NCBI GenBank assembly: GCA_964561925.1
Contig: CAZLRW010000151.1
Location: 1 to 8,040 of the forward strand
Origin: SZUA-430 sp964561925
Lineage (GTDB): Bacteria > Pseudomonadota > Alphaproteobacteria > Micropepsales > Micropepsaceae
Reading direction: 5' to 3'
Length of the DNA: 8,040 nucleotides
A program made the translations under genes and the position numbers. Each line of letters opens with the position of its first letter. Positions within the stretch are counted from its first letter, which is position 1. The notes beneath the pieces were generated by a model. The model was not told where the DNA came from. It saw nothing but the letters and a program-made list of their open reading frames with translations, and did no database searches. Of this stretch, positions 1 to 5,319 are shown one piece after another.

Positions 1-960
1 CGCATCGGCGACACCGTCGTCGTGCAGCGCGCGGGCGACGTGATCCCGCAGATCGTACGGGTGATCGCCGAGAAGCGGCCGAAGGGCGCCAAGGCGTTCA
101 AGTTTCCCGACACATGTCCCGCGTGCGGCAGTCATGCGGTGCGCGAGGTGGACGCCGCCGGTGAGGAATCGGCCGCGCGGCGGTGTACGGGGGGGCTCAT
201 TTGTCCGGCGCAGGCGGCGGAGCGGTTGAAGCACTTCGTCTCGCGCAACGCGTTTGACATTGAAGGGTTCGGGTCGAAGCATGTCGATGCGTTCCTGGCC
301 GACAAGTTGATTGCGCATCCGTCCGACATCTTCTTGCTCGAACAGAAGTACGGCGCGGGGCCGAAGGCGATCGCCGCGCGCGAAGGGTGGGGGCCGCAGT
401 CGGCGGCGAAGCTGTTCGCGGCGATCGCGGCGCGCCGGACGATTGCGCTGCACCGCTTCATCTTCGCGCTCGGCATCCGGCATGTGGGCGAGTCCACGGC
501 GCGCCTGCTCGCGCTGAACTATGGGTCGGCAAGCGCGTTCGTGAAGGCGATGACAGCGGCGGCGGACGAGGACTCGAAAGCGTTCGCAGAGCTGGACGCG
601 ATCGAAGGGATCGGCGAGACGGTCGCCAAGGCGATCGCGGAGTTCTTCGGCGAAGATCACAACCGCGAAGAGGTCGGGCGGTTGCTGGACCTCGTGGATG
701 TCGAGGAAGCGGAGAAGCCGAAAAGCGACACCGCGGTTTCGGGCAAGACGATCGTGTTTACGGGCAGCCTCGAGAAGATGACGCGCAACGAGGCAAAGGC
801 GCGGGCGGAAGCGCTCGGCGCCAAGGTCGCGGGGTCTGTTTCGGCAAAGACGGACTTGGTGGTGGCTGGGCCCGGCGCGGGCTCGAAGCTCAAGGAAGCC
901 GAAAGACACGGCGTGAAGGTGATCAGCGAGGACGATTGGCTGAAGCTGGTCGAGGGTTGA
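1..960 (+). CDS. ligA: NAD-dependent DNA ligase LigA, C-terminal part (5' truncated by window edge)
   Basis: This is the last 319 residues of the NAD+-dependent DNA ligase that seals nicks during replication and repair in the cytoplasm. The frame is open to base 1, so the start codon and the adenylation domain lie outside the window; the GTG at 22 is an internal valine. The visible part begins in the OB fold, with RIGDTVVVQRAGDVIPQ typical of LigA. A four-cysteine zinc finger follows (C39, C42, C62, C68 of the visible part). Next come helix-hairpin-helix repeats around residues 79-99, 153-171 and 195-215, the last with the EGIGE motif. A BRCT domain closes the protein at about 246-319, with GKTIVFTG at its start and the conserved W313 near its end. 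All domains are intact to the TGA stop. It converges on the DUF429 gene with a 5-bp gap and no visible terminator between them. Confidence 0.97.
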   Translation, partial: RIGDTVVVQRAGDVIPQIVRVIAEKRPKGAKAFKFPDTCPACGSHAVREVDAAGEESAARRCTGGLICPAQAAERLKHFVSRNAFDIEGFGSKHVDAFLADKLIAHPSDIFLLEQKYGAGPKAIAAREGWGPQSAAKLFAAIAARRTIALHRFIFALGIRHVGESTARLLALNYGSASAFVKAMTAAADEDSKAFAELDAIEGIGETVAKAIAEFFGEDHNREEVGRLLDLVDVEEAEKPKSDTAVSGKTIVFTGSLEKMTRNEAKARAEALGAKVAGSVSAKTDLVVAGPGAGSKLKEAERHGVKVISEDDWLKLVEG

Positions 961-965
961 GCCGC

Positions 966-1667
966 TCAGTATGCGATCGACATCTTGAGGCCACGCGAAT
1001 CTCGTTGTTCGACCGCGGGGACCTCTTTGCCGTCACCTTGCAAGCGATTTTTGGCGGTCAAAACGAGGACGCAGGCGTCATAAAGGTCGTCCAGTTTCGC
1101 GTCGAATTCCTTCAACTCCCGTCGCCATTCGTCGAAATTCGTGAAGCCCGCGCGCTGCAATAGTTCTTGGCGGCGGGCCAAGCCCGCCTTCGTGTGCTTC
1201 GAATCAAGCGGTTTGCCGCCGTTCAGCCGTGCGAAGGCGAGTTCGGGGTGGGCCTCAACGATGCGCGCTTGATCGGCGGGGCGAAGCGCCTCGTCCAACT
1301 CTTTGATCTTCGGGCGAATGTTCCAGATTTGCTTCGAGATTCCGCCGAAGCCTGCGTCCTTCGACCACTGATTCGCCGCAATCCAGTTTTCCTGCGCGAA
1401 TCGCAGCGCTTCGCGCGGCAGCGTTTTGAAAACACGCGACCCACAAGGTGAAATCAGCTTGCGCGCCTCAACTTCACATTGCCGCACGCCCGATCTCGAA
1501 AGTCCGATCGGCATATCCACAGCTATGATTCGCGCAGCTGAAGTGACGTCGTGCCATTTCGATGCAAACATCAGAGCGGGTTCGCTTAAGTCCGCATTCG
1601 CTTCGACGATCAACCAACCACCGCGGCAACCATCAACACCAGCGACTCGTTGTGCGCGCTTGCGCAT
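966..1667 (-). CDS. DUF429 family protein (predicted RNase H-like fold), function unknown
   Basis: This is a 233-residue protein of the DUF429 family, whose members are predicted to have a nuclease-like RNase H fold; no reaction is established. Family hallmarks are visible: VAGVDGCRGGW near the N-terminus with D12, DMPIGL at 51-56, SRVF at 77-80, EAHPE at 138-142 with E138 and E142, KHTKAG at 158-163, and DDLYDA at 193-198. The acidic residues D12, D51 and D194 or D197 are candidates for metal binding (inference). I chose the ATG at 1667 because the first beta strand begins seven residues later and a purine run (AAAGAGAG) lies upstream. An in-frame TTG at 1715 would add 16 basic residues (249 aa) but has no ribosome site. 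G+C is about 58% in 480 hand-counted bases, somewhat below the neighbours, which could mean later arrival. It is divergent from rcdA and convergent with ligA. Confidence 0.85.
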   Translation of the reverse strand: MRKRAQRVAGVDGCRGGWLIVEANADLSEPALMFASKWHDVTSAARIIAVDMPIGLSRSGVRQCEVEARKLISPCGSRVFKTLPREALRFAQENWIAANQWSKDAGFGGISKQIWNIRPKIKELDEALRPADQARIVEAHPELAFARLNGGKPLDSKHTKAGLARRQELLQRAGFTNFDEWRRELKEFDAKLDDLYDACVLVLTAKNRLQGDGKEVPAVEQRDSRGLKMSIAY

Positions 1668-1713
1668 GCGCGTGTTAACTCTCTTTCGCGTGACGAGTTG
1701 TGCTTTTCGTGCC

Positions 1714-1748
1714 AAGTTTGGCGCAAAGAATGCAAGCCCTCCAAACTT
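1714..1748. repeat. 8-bp inverted repeat in the DUF429/rcdA divergent spacer
   Basis: AAGTTTGG at 1714-1721 and CCAAACTT at 1741-1748 are perfect inverted copies, 19 bp apart. They lie about 47 bp upstream of the chosen DUF429 start and about 147 bp upstream of the rcdA start. The arms could be two half-sites of an operator or the stem of an RNA hairpin in a DUF429 leader. They overlap the optional TTG-started N-terminus only at its first bases. No regulator can be named. The rest of the 227-bp spacer (1668-1894) shows a GATTC at 1779-1783, a TTAACC at 1825-1830 and no promoter I would defend. Confidence 0.45.
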
Positions 1749-1882
1749 AAGCTTGAACTGTGCCGGTCGCTGTCGTTCGATTCGTTTTCGGGGAACATGC
1801 GATCGGGCAATTCAGGCTCAGCCTTTAACCTCACCATCGAGCCGCAATCTGGGAGCCTTGGGATCGCATGAAGAGTTGGATC

Positions 1883-1890
1883 AGAGGGGA
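1883..1890 (+). promoter_or_regulatory. ribosome binding site that decides the rcdA start
   Basis: AGAGGGGA lies four bases before the ATG at 1895 and is a good Shine-Dalgarno match. The upstream in-frame ATG at 1868 has no comparable site, so the shorter protein is preferred. Confidence 0.7.
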
Positions 1891-1894
1891 ATTC

Positions 1895-2407
1895 ATGGGC
1901 TACAAAGCCAACGGTGCGGAGGCGCACGCGAATGCGTTGACGTTCTCGGGCTCCGAGCTCTTCAAGCGCACGTTCGAGGAAGGTATGGCGATGGTTGAGG
2001 AGACCGCGACCTACCTCGACGGAAAGGGCCGCGCGGAATCCAAATTGCTGCCGTCGAAGGCCGCGCTTGCGTATGCCGGCGAGAGCATGCGCCTAACGAC
2101 ACGCCTCATGCAGGTGGCATCGTGGTTGCTCGTTCAACGTGCGGTCGCAGAAGGCGAAATGACGCTCGATGAGGCGGGGAAAGAAAAATACCGCCTGGGT
2201 GCGCGTGAAATCTGCCGCGGCCGGCGGACAGAGAACGCGGAGCTGTTGCCGCAGAAATTGAACGACCTGCTGGAGCGCAGCATGAACCTCTACGAGCGCG
2301 TGGAGCGTCTCGACCAGTTGCTCTACGGCAAGGAACAGGCGCCGCCGGTGGGCCTGCATGCCCAGCTGAACCGGCTGCACGCGGCGTTCGGCGAGGCGGC
2401 GCAGTAA
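1895..2407 (+). CDS. rcdA: DUF1465 family protein, RcdA-like regulator of CtrA degradation
   Basis: This 170-residue helical protein matches the DUF1465 family, which includes Caulobacter RcdA. In Caulobacter, RcdA is an adaptor that works with CpdR and PopA to deliver the master regulator CtrA and other substrates to the ClpXP protease. Recognisable stretches are the FSGSELFKRTFEEGMAMVEE helix (17-36), the AYAGESMRLTTRLMQVASWLL helix with its conserved tryptophan (60-79), the AVAEGEMT/KYRLG linker (83-102), and the ELLPQKLNDLLERSMNLYERVERLDQLLYG helix (116-145). The family match is firm; the adaptor role is inferred from Caulobacter and may not be fully conserved. The start was set by the ribosome site at 1883-1890; an ATG at 1868 would give 179 residues. 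The gene stands alone, divergent from DUF429, and ends at a strong hairpin terminator. Confidence 0.88.
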   Translation: MGYKANGAEAHANALTFSGSELFKRTFEEGMAMVEETATYLDGKGRAESKLLPSKAALAYAGESMRLTTRLMQVASWLLVQRAVAEGEMTLDEAGKEKYRLGAREICRGRRTENAELLPQKLNDLLERSMNLYERVERLDQLLYGKEQAPPVGLHAQLNRLHAAFGEAAQ

Positions 2408-2421
2408 ACCGAATAACGGGG

Positions 2422-2448
2422 TGTCTTTCGCGATAACAAGCGAAGACA
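2422..2448 (+). other. first of two hairpins after rcdA
   Basis: TGTCTTTCGC at 2422-2431 pairs with GCGAAGACA at 2440-2448, with one bulged T and an 8-base loop (gataacaa). It begins 15 bases after the rcdA stop and three bases before the main terminator hairpin. No T-run follows it directly, so on its own it would not terminate. It may stabilise the 3' end of the message. Confidence 0.45.
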
Positions 2449-2450
2449 AC

Positions 2451-2488
2451 AACGAAGGGCGGTCCCAAGAGGCCGCCCTCTTTCGTTT
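2451..2488 (+). terminator. Rho-independent terminator of rcdA
   Basis: GGGCGG at 2457-2462 pairs with CCGCCC at 2473-2478 across a 10-base loop. AACGAA at 2451-2456 can extend the stem by pairing with TTCGTT at 2482-2487, past a three-base bulge. The 3' side is T-rich (CTTTCGTTT). The position 43 bases after the rcdA stop fits its terminator. The complementary strand has a weaker T-rich side, so it could partly stop leftward transcription from rpmE as well. Confidence 0.75.
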
Positions 2489-2685
2489 GGGCGCAACGCC
2501 CGCTCTTGAGGCGTCACCGGATGCCCGGCGCGAGGAACTGGCATCATAGAGAACGGGCTCAGCGAGGAGCCGCTCGCCGACGTGCGTGCACGGCTTACCA
2601 ATCCAGGACCGATCGCATCGAGCGCGCGGTCGATGCCTTCTTCGCTCGTTTCAAATGATCGATGCGAATGCAGCGTCAGCCGGCG
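2489..2685. other. gap between rcdA terminator and rpmE, no gene recognised
   Basis: These 197 bp, part of the 278-bp gap between the rcdA and rpmE stops, hold no product I recognise. On the minus strand the frame that continues past the rpmE TAG stop stays open down to 2323. Its peptide resembles nothing I know, has no ribosome site and runs into antisense rcdA. A short GGCTC/GAGCC hairpin at 2556-2571, followed on the minus strand by a weak pyrimidine run, is the only candidate rpmE terminator. Confidence 0.5.
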
Positions 2686-2919
2686 CTACTTCTTCGTTGC
2701 GACGCCGATGCCTTCGAATTTCTTGTTGAACTTCGAGACGCGGCCGGCGCGGTCGAGGAGCTGCTGGCCGCCGCCGGTCCAGGCCGGGTGGGTGGTCGGG
2801 TCGATGTCGAGCGTCATCACGTCGCCCGCGGCGCCCCAGGTCGAGCGGGACAGGTACTTCGAGCCGTCGTTCAAGACGACCGTGATGTAGTGGTAATCGG
2901 GGTGACCGTCTTTCTTCAT
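2686..2919 (-). CDS. rpmE: 50S ribosomal protein L31
   Basis: This 77-residue protein is L31, a small protein of the large ribosomal subunit that contributes to the bridge with the 30S subunit. The sequence starts MKKDGHPDYH, continues through RSTWG, LDIDPTTHPAWTGG and DRAGRVSKFNKKF, and matches L31 along its whole length. It has no cysteine. The four zinc-binding cysteines of E. coli-type L31 are therefore absent and this is a C-minus, zinc-independent form. The start is the ATG at 2919, preceded by AGAGG at seven bases. The same reading frame stays open far upstream across the antisense of the ABC exporter, but the L31 homology begins exactly at this methionine. It is a single-gene unit, divergent from the exporter, with its own promoter. 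Confidence 0.96.
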   Translation of the reverse strand: MKKDGHPDYHYITVVLNDGSKYLSRSTWGAAGDVMTLDIDPTTHPAWTGGGQQLLDRAGRVSKFNKKFEGIGVATKK

Positions 2920-2973
2920 CGGCAGGCCTCTGGCGGGCCTCGTGCGCGGGGCCCCTCGTTCAAAAGAGCGGGC

Positions 2974-3002
2974 GATATACCCAAAGGGCGGGGGGCGCGC
3001 AA
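2974..3002 (-). promoter_or_regulatory. candidate sigma-70 type promoter of rpmE
   Basis: Read on the minus strand, TTGCGC (3002-2997) and TATATC (2979-2974) are separated by 17 bases. Transcription would begin near 2967, giving a leader of roughly 48 bases before the rpmE ATG. The -10 box is good and the -35 keeps the TTG that is best conserved in alphaproteobacterial promoters. Not tested. Confidence 0.5.
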
Positions 3003-3017
3003 CCCTGCGGATATTTG

Positions 3018-3042
3018 CCGCTCGCACGGCCCGTGCGGGCGG
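3018..3042. promoter_or_regulatory. 25-bp palindrome, possible operator of the ABC exporter
   Basis: The left arm CCGCTCGCACGG and the right arm CCGTGCGGGCGG flank a single central C at 3030. They are inverted copies with one mismatch (T3022 against G3038), which would be a G-U pair in RNA. The site lies between the rpmE -35 box and a TATAAG at 3048-3053, where the -35 of an exporter promoter would be expected. That placement suits a repressor site or a site serving both divergent genes. The regulator is unknown. Confidence 0.5.
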
Positions 3043-3047
3043 TGCCA

Positions 3048-3053
3048 TATAAG
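3048..3053 (+). promoter_or_regulatory. candidate -10 box of the ABC exporter
   Basis: TATAAG is an AT-rich hexamer in otherwise GC-rich DNA, 28 bases before the TTG start. No good -35 hexamer sits 16-18 bases upstream, where the palindrome lies instead. The promoter may be activator-dependent or may be wrongly assigned. Confidence 0.35.
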
Positions 3054-3081
3054 CCTCGATGCAACGCCGACAGGCCCCCCT

Positions 3082-4899
3082 TTGAGCGAAAATCCCGGTG
3101 CCGAGTACGCCGCTGCGGTCGCCCGCGAGGCACAAGGCCGCACCCGCGGGCGCGATGTCCGGGTGCTGCGGCGGCTCTTGCCGTTCATGGCGCCCTATAA
3201 GGGCTATATCGGCCTGGCTCTGCTGTTCCTGCTGCTTTCGACCGCGGCGACGCTGACCATCCCAAGGGCGGTGCAGCAGATGATCGATCACGGGTTCTCG
3301 AAGGAGAATGCCGGGCTCATCGACCAGTACTTCCTCTTTGTGTTCGCGGTCGCGGTCGTGCTCGGGCTTGCGACGGCGGTCCGTTTCTACTTCGTGACCT
3401 GGATCGGCGAGCGGGTGGTCGCCGACATCCGCAAGGCGCTCTACGACCACGTGTTGAAGCTGAGCCCGGCGTTTTTCGAAGTGACGCGCACGGGCGAGGT
3501 GCTCTCGCGCCTGACCACCGACACGACGCTGATCCAGACGGCCGTCGGGTCCAGCGTGTCGATCGCGCTGCGCAACCTTCTGATGATGGCGGGCGGGCTC
3601 ACGATGCTGTTCGTGACGAGCGCGAAGCTGACCGGGCTCGTGCTCATCGCCGTGCCGCTCGTCGTCGTGCCGCTGATTTTGATGGGGCGCTTCGTGCGGG
3701 AGCTTTCGCGCAAGAGCCAGGATCGCGTCGCCGACACATCGGCCTATGCGGCCGAGACGATCAACGCGGTGCAGACCGTGCAGTCGTTCACGCATGAGGC
3801 CATCGACCGGACGCGCTTTTCGTCGACCGTCGAGGCCGCGTTCGCGACGGCGCGGCGGCGGGTGATGGCGCGCGCCGGCATGACGGCGCTTGTCATCGTG
3901 ATGATCTTTTCGTCCATTGTGGGCGTGTTGTGGGTCGGCGCGCAGGCGGTGCTGGCGGGCACGATGAGCCCCGGCGAACTCAGCCAGTTCATTCTCTACG
4001 CGGTGATGGTGGCGTCGGGCCTCGGCGCGCTGACGGAAGTGTGGGGCGAGGTACTGCAAGCGGCGGGTGCGGCGGAGCGTTTGATGGAGCTGCTCTCGAC
4101 GAAACCGCAGATCGAAGCGCCTCCGGCGCCGGTTCCCCTGCCGAAGCCTGCGCGCGGGGCGGTGCGCTTCGAGCGGGTGACGTTCGAGTATCCGATGCGG
4201 CCGGGCGTGTCGGCGCTCAAGGATTTTTCGCTCGAGATCAAACCGGGTGAGACGATCGCGCTCGTGGGGCCGTCGGGGGCGGGCAAGACGACGGTGTTTC
4301 AGCTGCTGCAGCGCTTCTTCGATCCGCAGGCGGGGCGCATTCTGATCGACGGCGTCGACATCAAGCAGGCCTCGCCGCAGGAGGTGCGCGCGCGGCTTGC
4401 GCTCGTGCCGCAGGAAACGGTGATCTTCGGCGACAGCGCGTTCGAAAACGTGCGCTATGGCCGGCCCGAGGCGAGCGAGGCCGATATCCGCGCCGCCGCC
4501 GAGGCTGCACAGGCGGCGGAGTTCATCGAGCGGCTGCCGAAGGGCTATCACACATATTTGGGCGAACGCGGCGTCACGCTTTCGGGCGGGCAGCGCCAGC
4601 GCGTCGCCATCGCGCGGGCGATCTTGCGCGATGCGCCGATCCTGCTGCTCGACGAGGCGACGAGCGCGCTCGACGCGGAGAGCGAACGGCTGGTGCAGAT
4701 CGCGCTCGAAAACCTGATGCAGAAGAAGACGACGATCGTGATCGCGCATAGGCTTGCCACGGTGCAGCGCGCGAACCGCATCGTGGTGATGGACGAGGGC
4801 CGCATCGTCGCGGAGGGAACACACAAAGATCTCGTCGCGGGCGGCGGGCTCTACGCGCGGCTCGCGCGACTGCAGTTTGCGGGATTGGCGGCGGAGTAG
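3082..4899 (+). CDS. ABC exporter, fused transmembrane and ATPase half-transporter (MsbA-like)
   Basis: This 605-residue inner-membrane half-transporter would act as a dimer, using ATP to export a lipid, drug or other hydrophobic substrate; the substrate cannot be read from the sequence. Six membrane helices are visible, at about 42-64, 83-106, 160-180, 185-206, 267-290 and 300-322. The ATPase domain is complete: Walker A GPSGAGKTT (396-404), Q-loop Q444, signature LSGGQ (500-504), Walker B ILLLD (520-524) with catalytic E525, and switch H556. The length is usual for the MsbA/LmrA type. The start is uncertain. I chose the TTG at 3082 because the reading SENPGAEYA then precedes the first helix by a normal distance and CAGG lies seven bases before it. 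The next in-frame ATG, at 3187, leaves a very short N-terminus. The longer open frame from 2662 crosses antisense rpmE and is not real. It is probably co-transcribed with the next gene. Confidence 0.92.
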   Translation: MSENPGAEYAAAVAREAQGRTRGRDVRVLRRLLPFMAPYKGYIGLALLFLLLSTAATLTIPRAVQQMIDHGFSKENAGLIDQYFLFVFAVAVVLGLATAVRFYFVTWIGERVVADIRKALYDHVLKLSPAFFEVTRTGEVLSRLTTDTTLIQTAVGSSVSIALRNLLMMAGGLTMLFVTSAKLTGLVLIAVPLVVVPLILMGRFVRELSRKSQDRVADTSAYAAETINAVQTVQSFTHEAIDRTRFSSTVEAAFATARRRVMARAGMTALVIVMIFSSIVGVLWVGAQAVLAGTMSPGELSQFILYAVMVASGLGALTEVWGEVLQAAGAAERLMELLSTKPQIEAPPAPVPLPKPARGAVRFERVTFEYPMRPGVSALKDFSLEIKPGETIALVGPSGAGKTTVFQLLQRFFDPQAGRILIDGVDIKQASPQEVRARLALVPQETVIFGDSAFENVRYGRPEASEADIRAAAEAAQAAEFIERLPKGYHTYLGERGVTLSGGQRQRVAIARAILRDAPILLLDEATSALDAESERLVQIALENLMQKKTTIVIAHRLATVQRANRIVVMDEGRIVAEGTHKDLVAGGGLYARLARLQFAGLAAE

Positions 4900-4903
4900 G
4901 AGG
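4898..4903 (+). promoter_or_regulatory. strong ribosome binding site overlapping the exporter stop codon
   Basis: AGGAGG begins within the TAG stop of the exporter and lies five bases before the next ATG. This arrangement favours translational coupling of the two genes. Confidence 0.75.
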
Positions 4904-4908
4904 GCGCG

Positions 4909-5310
4909 ATGCGCATGCTGCTCTTGTTTGCGATGGTGTTGGTGGTGCTCGCCCCGGCCACGGCGCGCACGCCGGAGCGGCTCATTGAACGGCCCGCCCC
5001 TCAGGTCAAGCTCGTGCCCGCGATCGGCTGGCGTCTTGCCGCGGTCGCCATGATGGACGTCTCCAACGGCGTGAGCGTACTCGTCATCGAAGGCGACGTC
5101 TTCAACACAAGCGATAGCGAGCGCGCGAGTCCGAATATTCGGCTCGCCGTGCTCGACGGACGTGGGACGGAGATGTTCGCCTGGACCGTTGCGACCGACC
5201 TCGACCGAATTAAGCCGGGTGACTATTCGCCTTTCAGCGCTCGGTCCGAAAGTCCGCCGGAAGACGTGCGGACTGTTGTGGTCAGCACGGTCGAGGTGGG
5301 GACCGAGTAA
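4909..5310 (+). CDS. small exported protein with DUF3426-like domain
   Basis: This 133-residue protein has an N-terminal hydrophobic segment (MRMLLLFAMVLVVLAPATA, about 1-19) that looks like a signal peptide or membrane anchor. The remainder, about 55-128, reads like the beta-sandwich of the DUF3426 family. It shows LVIEGDVFNTSDSERASPNIRLAVLDGRG, then FAWTV and IKPGDYSPFSARSESPPEDVRTVVV, the pattern 'later-added residue pairs, valine-rich strands, PG turn, F-A-R, PP' seen at the C-terminus of alphaproteobacterial zinc-ribbon/DUF3426 proteins. The zinc ribbon itself is absent, so this is a stand-alone version. Function is unknown; the domain probably faces the periplasm. It starts nine bases after the exporter stop with an AGGAGG site, so the two are very likely one operon and the protein may be an accessory of the exporter (inference). 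The family assignment is from memory of the pattern and is moderate. Confidence 0.8.
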   Translation: MRMLLLFAMVLVVLAPATARTPERLIERPAPQVKLVPAIGWRLAAVAMMDVSNGVSVLVIEGDVFNTSDSERASPNIRLAVLDGRGTEMFAWTVATDLDRIKPGDYSPFSARSESPPEDVRTVVVSTVEVGTE

Positions 5311-5319
5311 CGACGCTCG

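Noticed and set aside
387..1163. 258-codon plus-strand frame overlapping ligA and DUF429
   Set aside because: Arg/Gly-rich composition, runs in another frame of ligA and then antisense to DUF429; a shadow frame.
1702..1715. Minus-strand TTGGCACGAAAAGC resembling a sigma-54 promoter before DUF429
   Set aside because: The GG and GC doublets are 8 bases apart rather than the required 10.
1868..1894. ATG at 1868 as rcdA start
   Set aside because: No ribosome site before it, while AGAGGGGA sits correctly before the ATG at 1895.
2556..2571. GGCTC/GAGCC hairpin as rpmE terminator
   Set aside because: The stem is only five pairs and the following minus-strand sequence (CGTTCTCT) is not a T-run; kept only as a weak possibility in the gap entry.
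2323..2685. Open frame after the rpmE TAG stop, possible readthrough product or small gene
   Set aside because: The peptide is not recognisable, has no ribosome site and continues into antisense rcdA; long chance frames are expected at this GC.
2662..3081. Upstream extension of the exporter frame (140 extra residues)
   Set aside because: It overlaps rpmE in antisense and the peptide has no transporter-like character; the TTG at 3082 gives a normal N-terminus.
2686..4824. Continuous 712-codon minus-strand open frame running antisense through the ABC exporter into rpmE
   Set aside because: Only its last 77 codons match a protein (L31). The rest is arginine/histidine-rich shadow of a high-GC gene, and a good ribosome site and promoter lie just before the L31 start.
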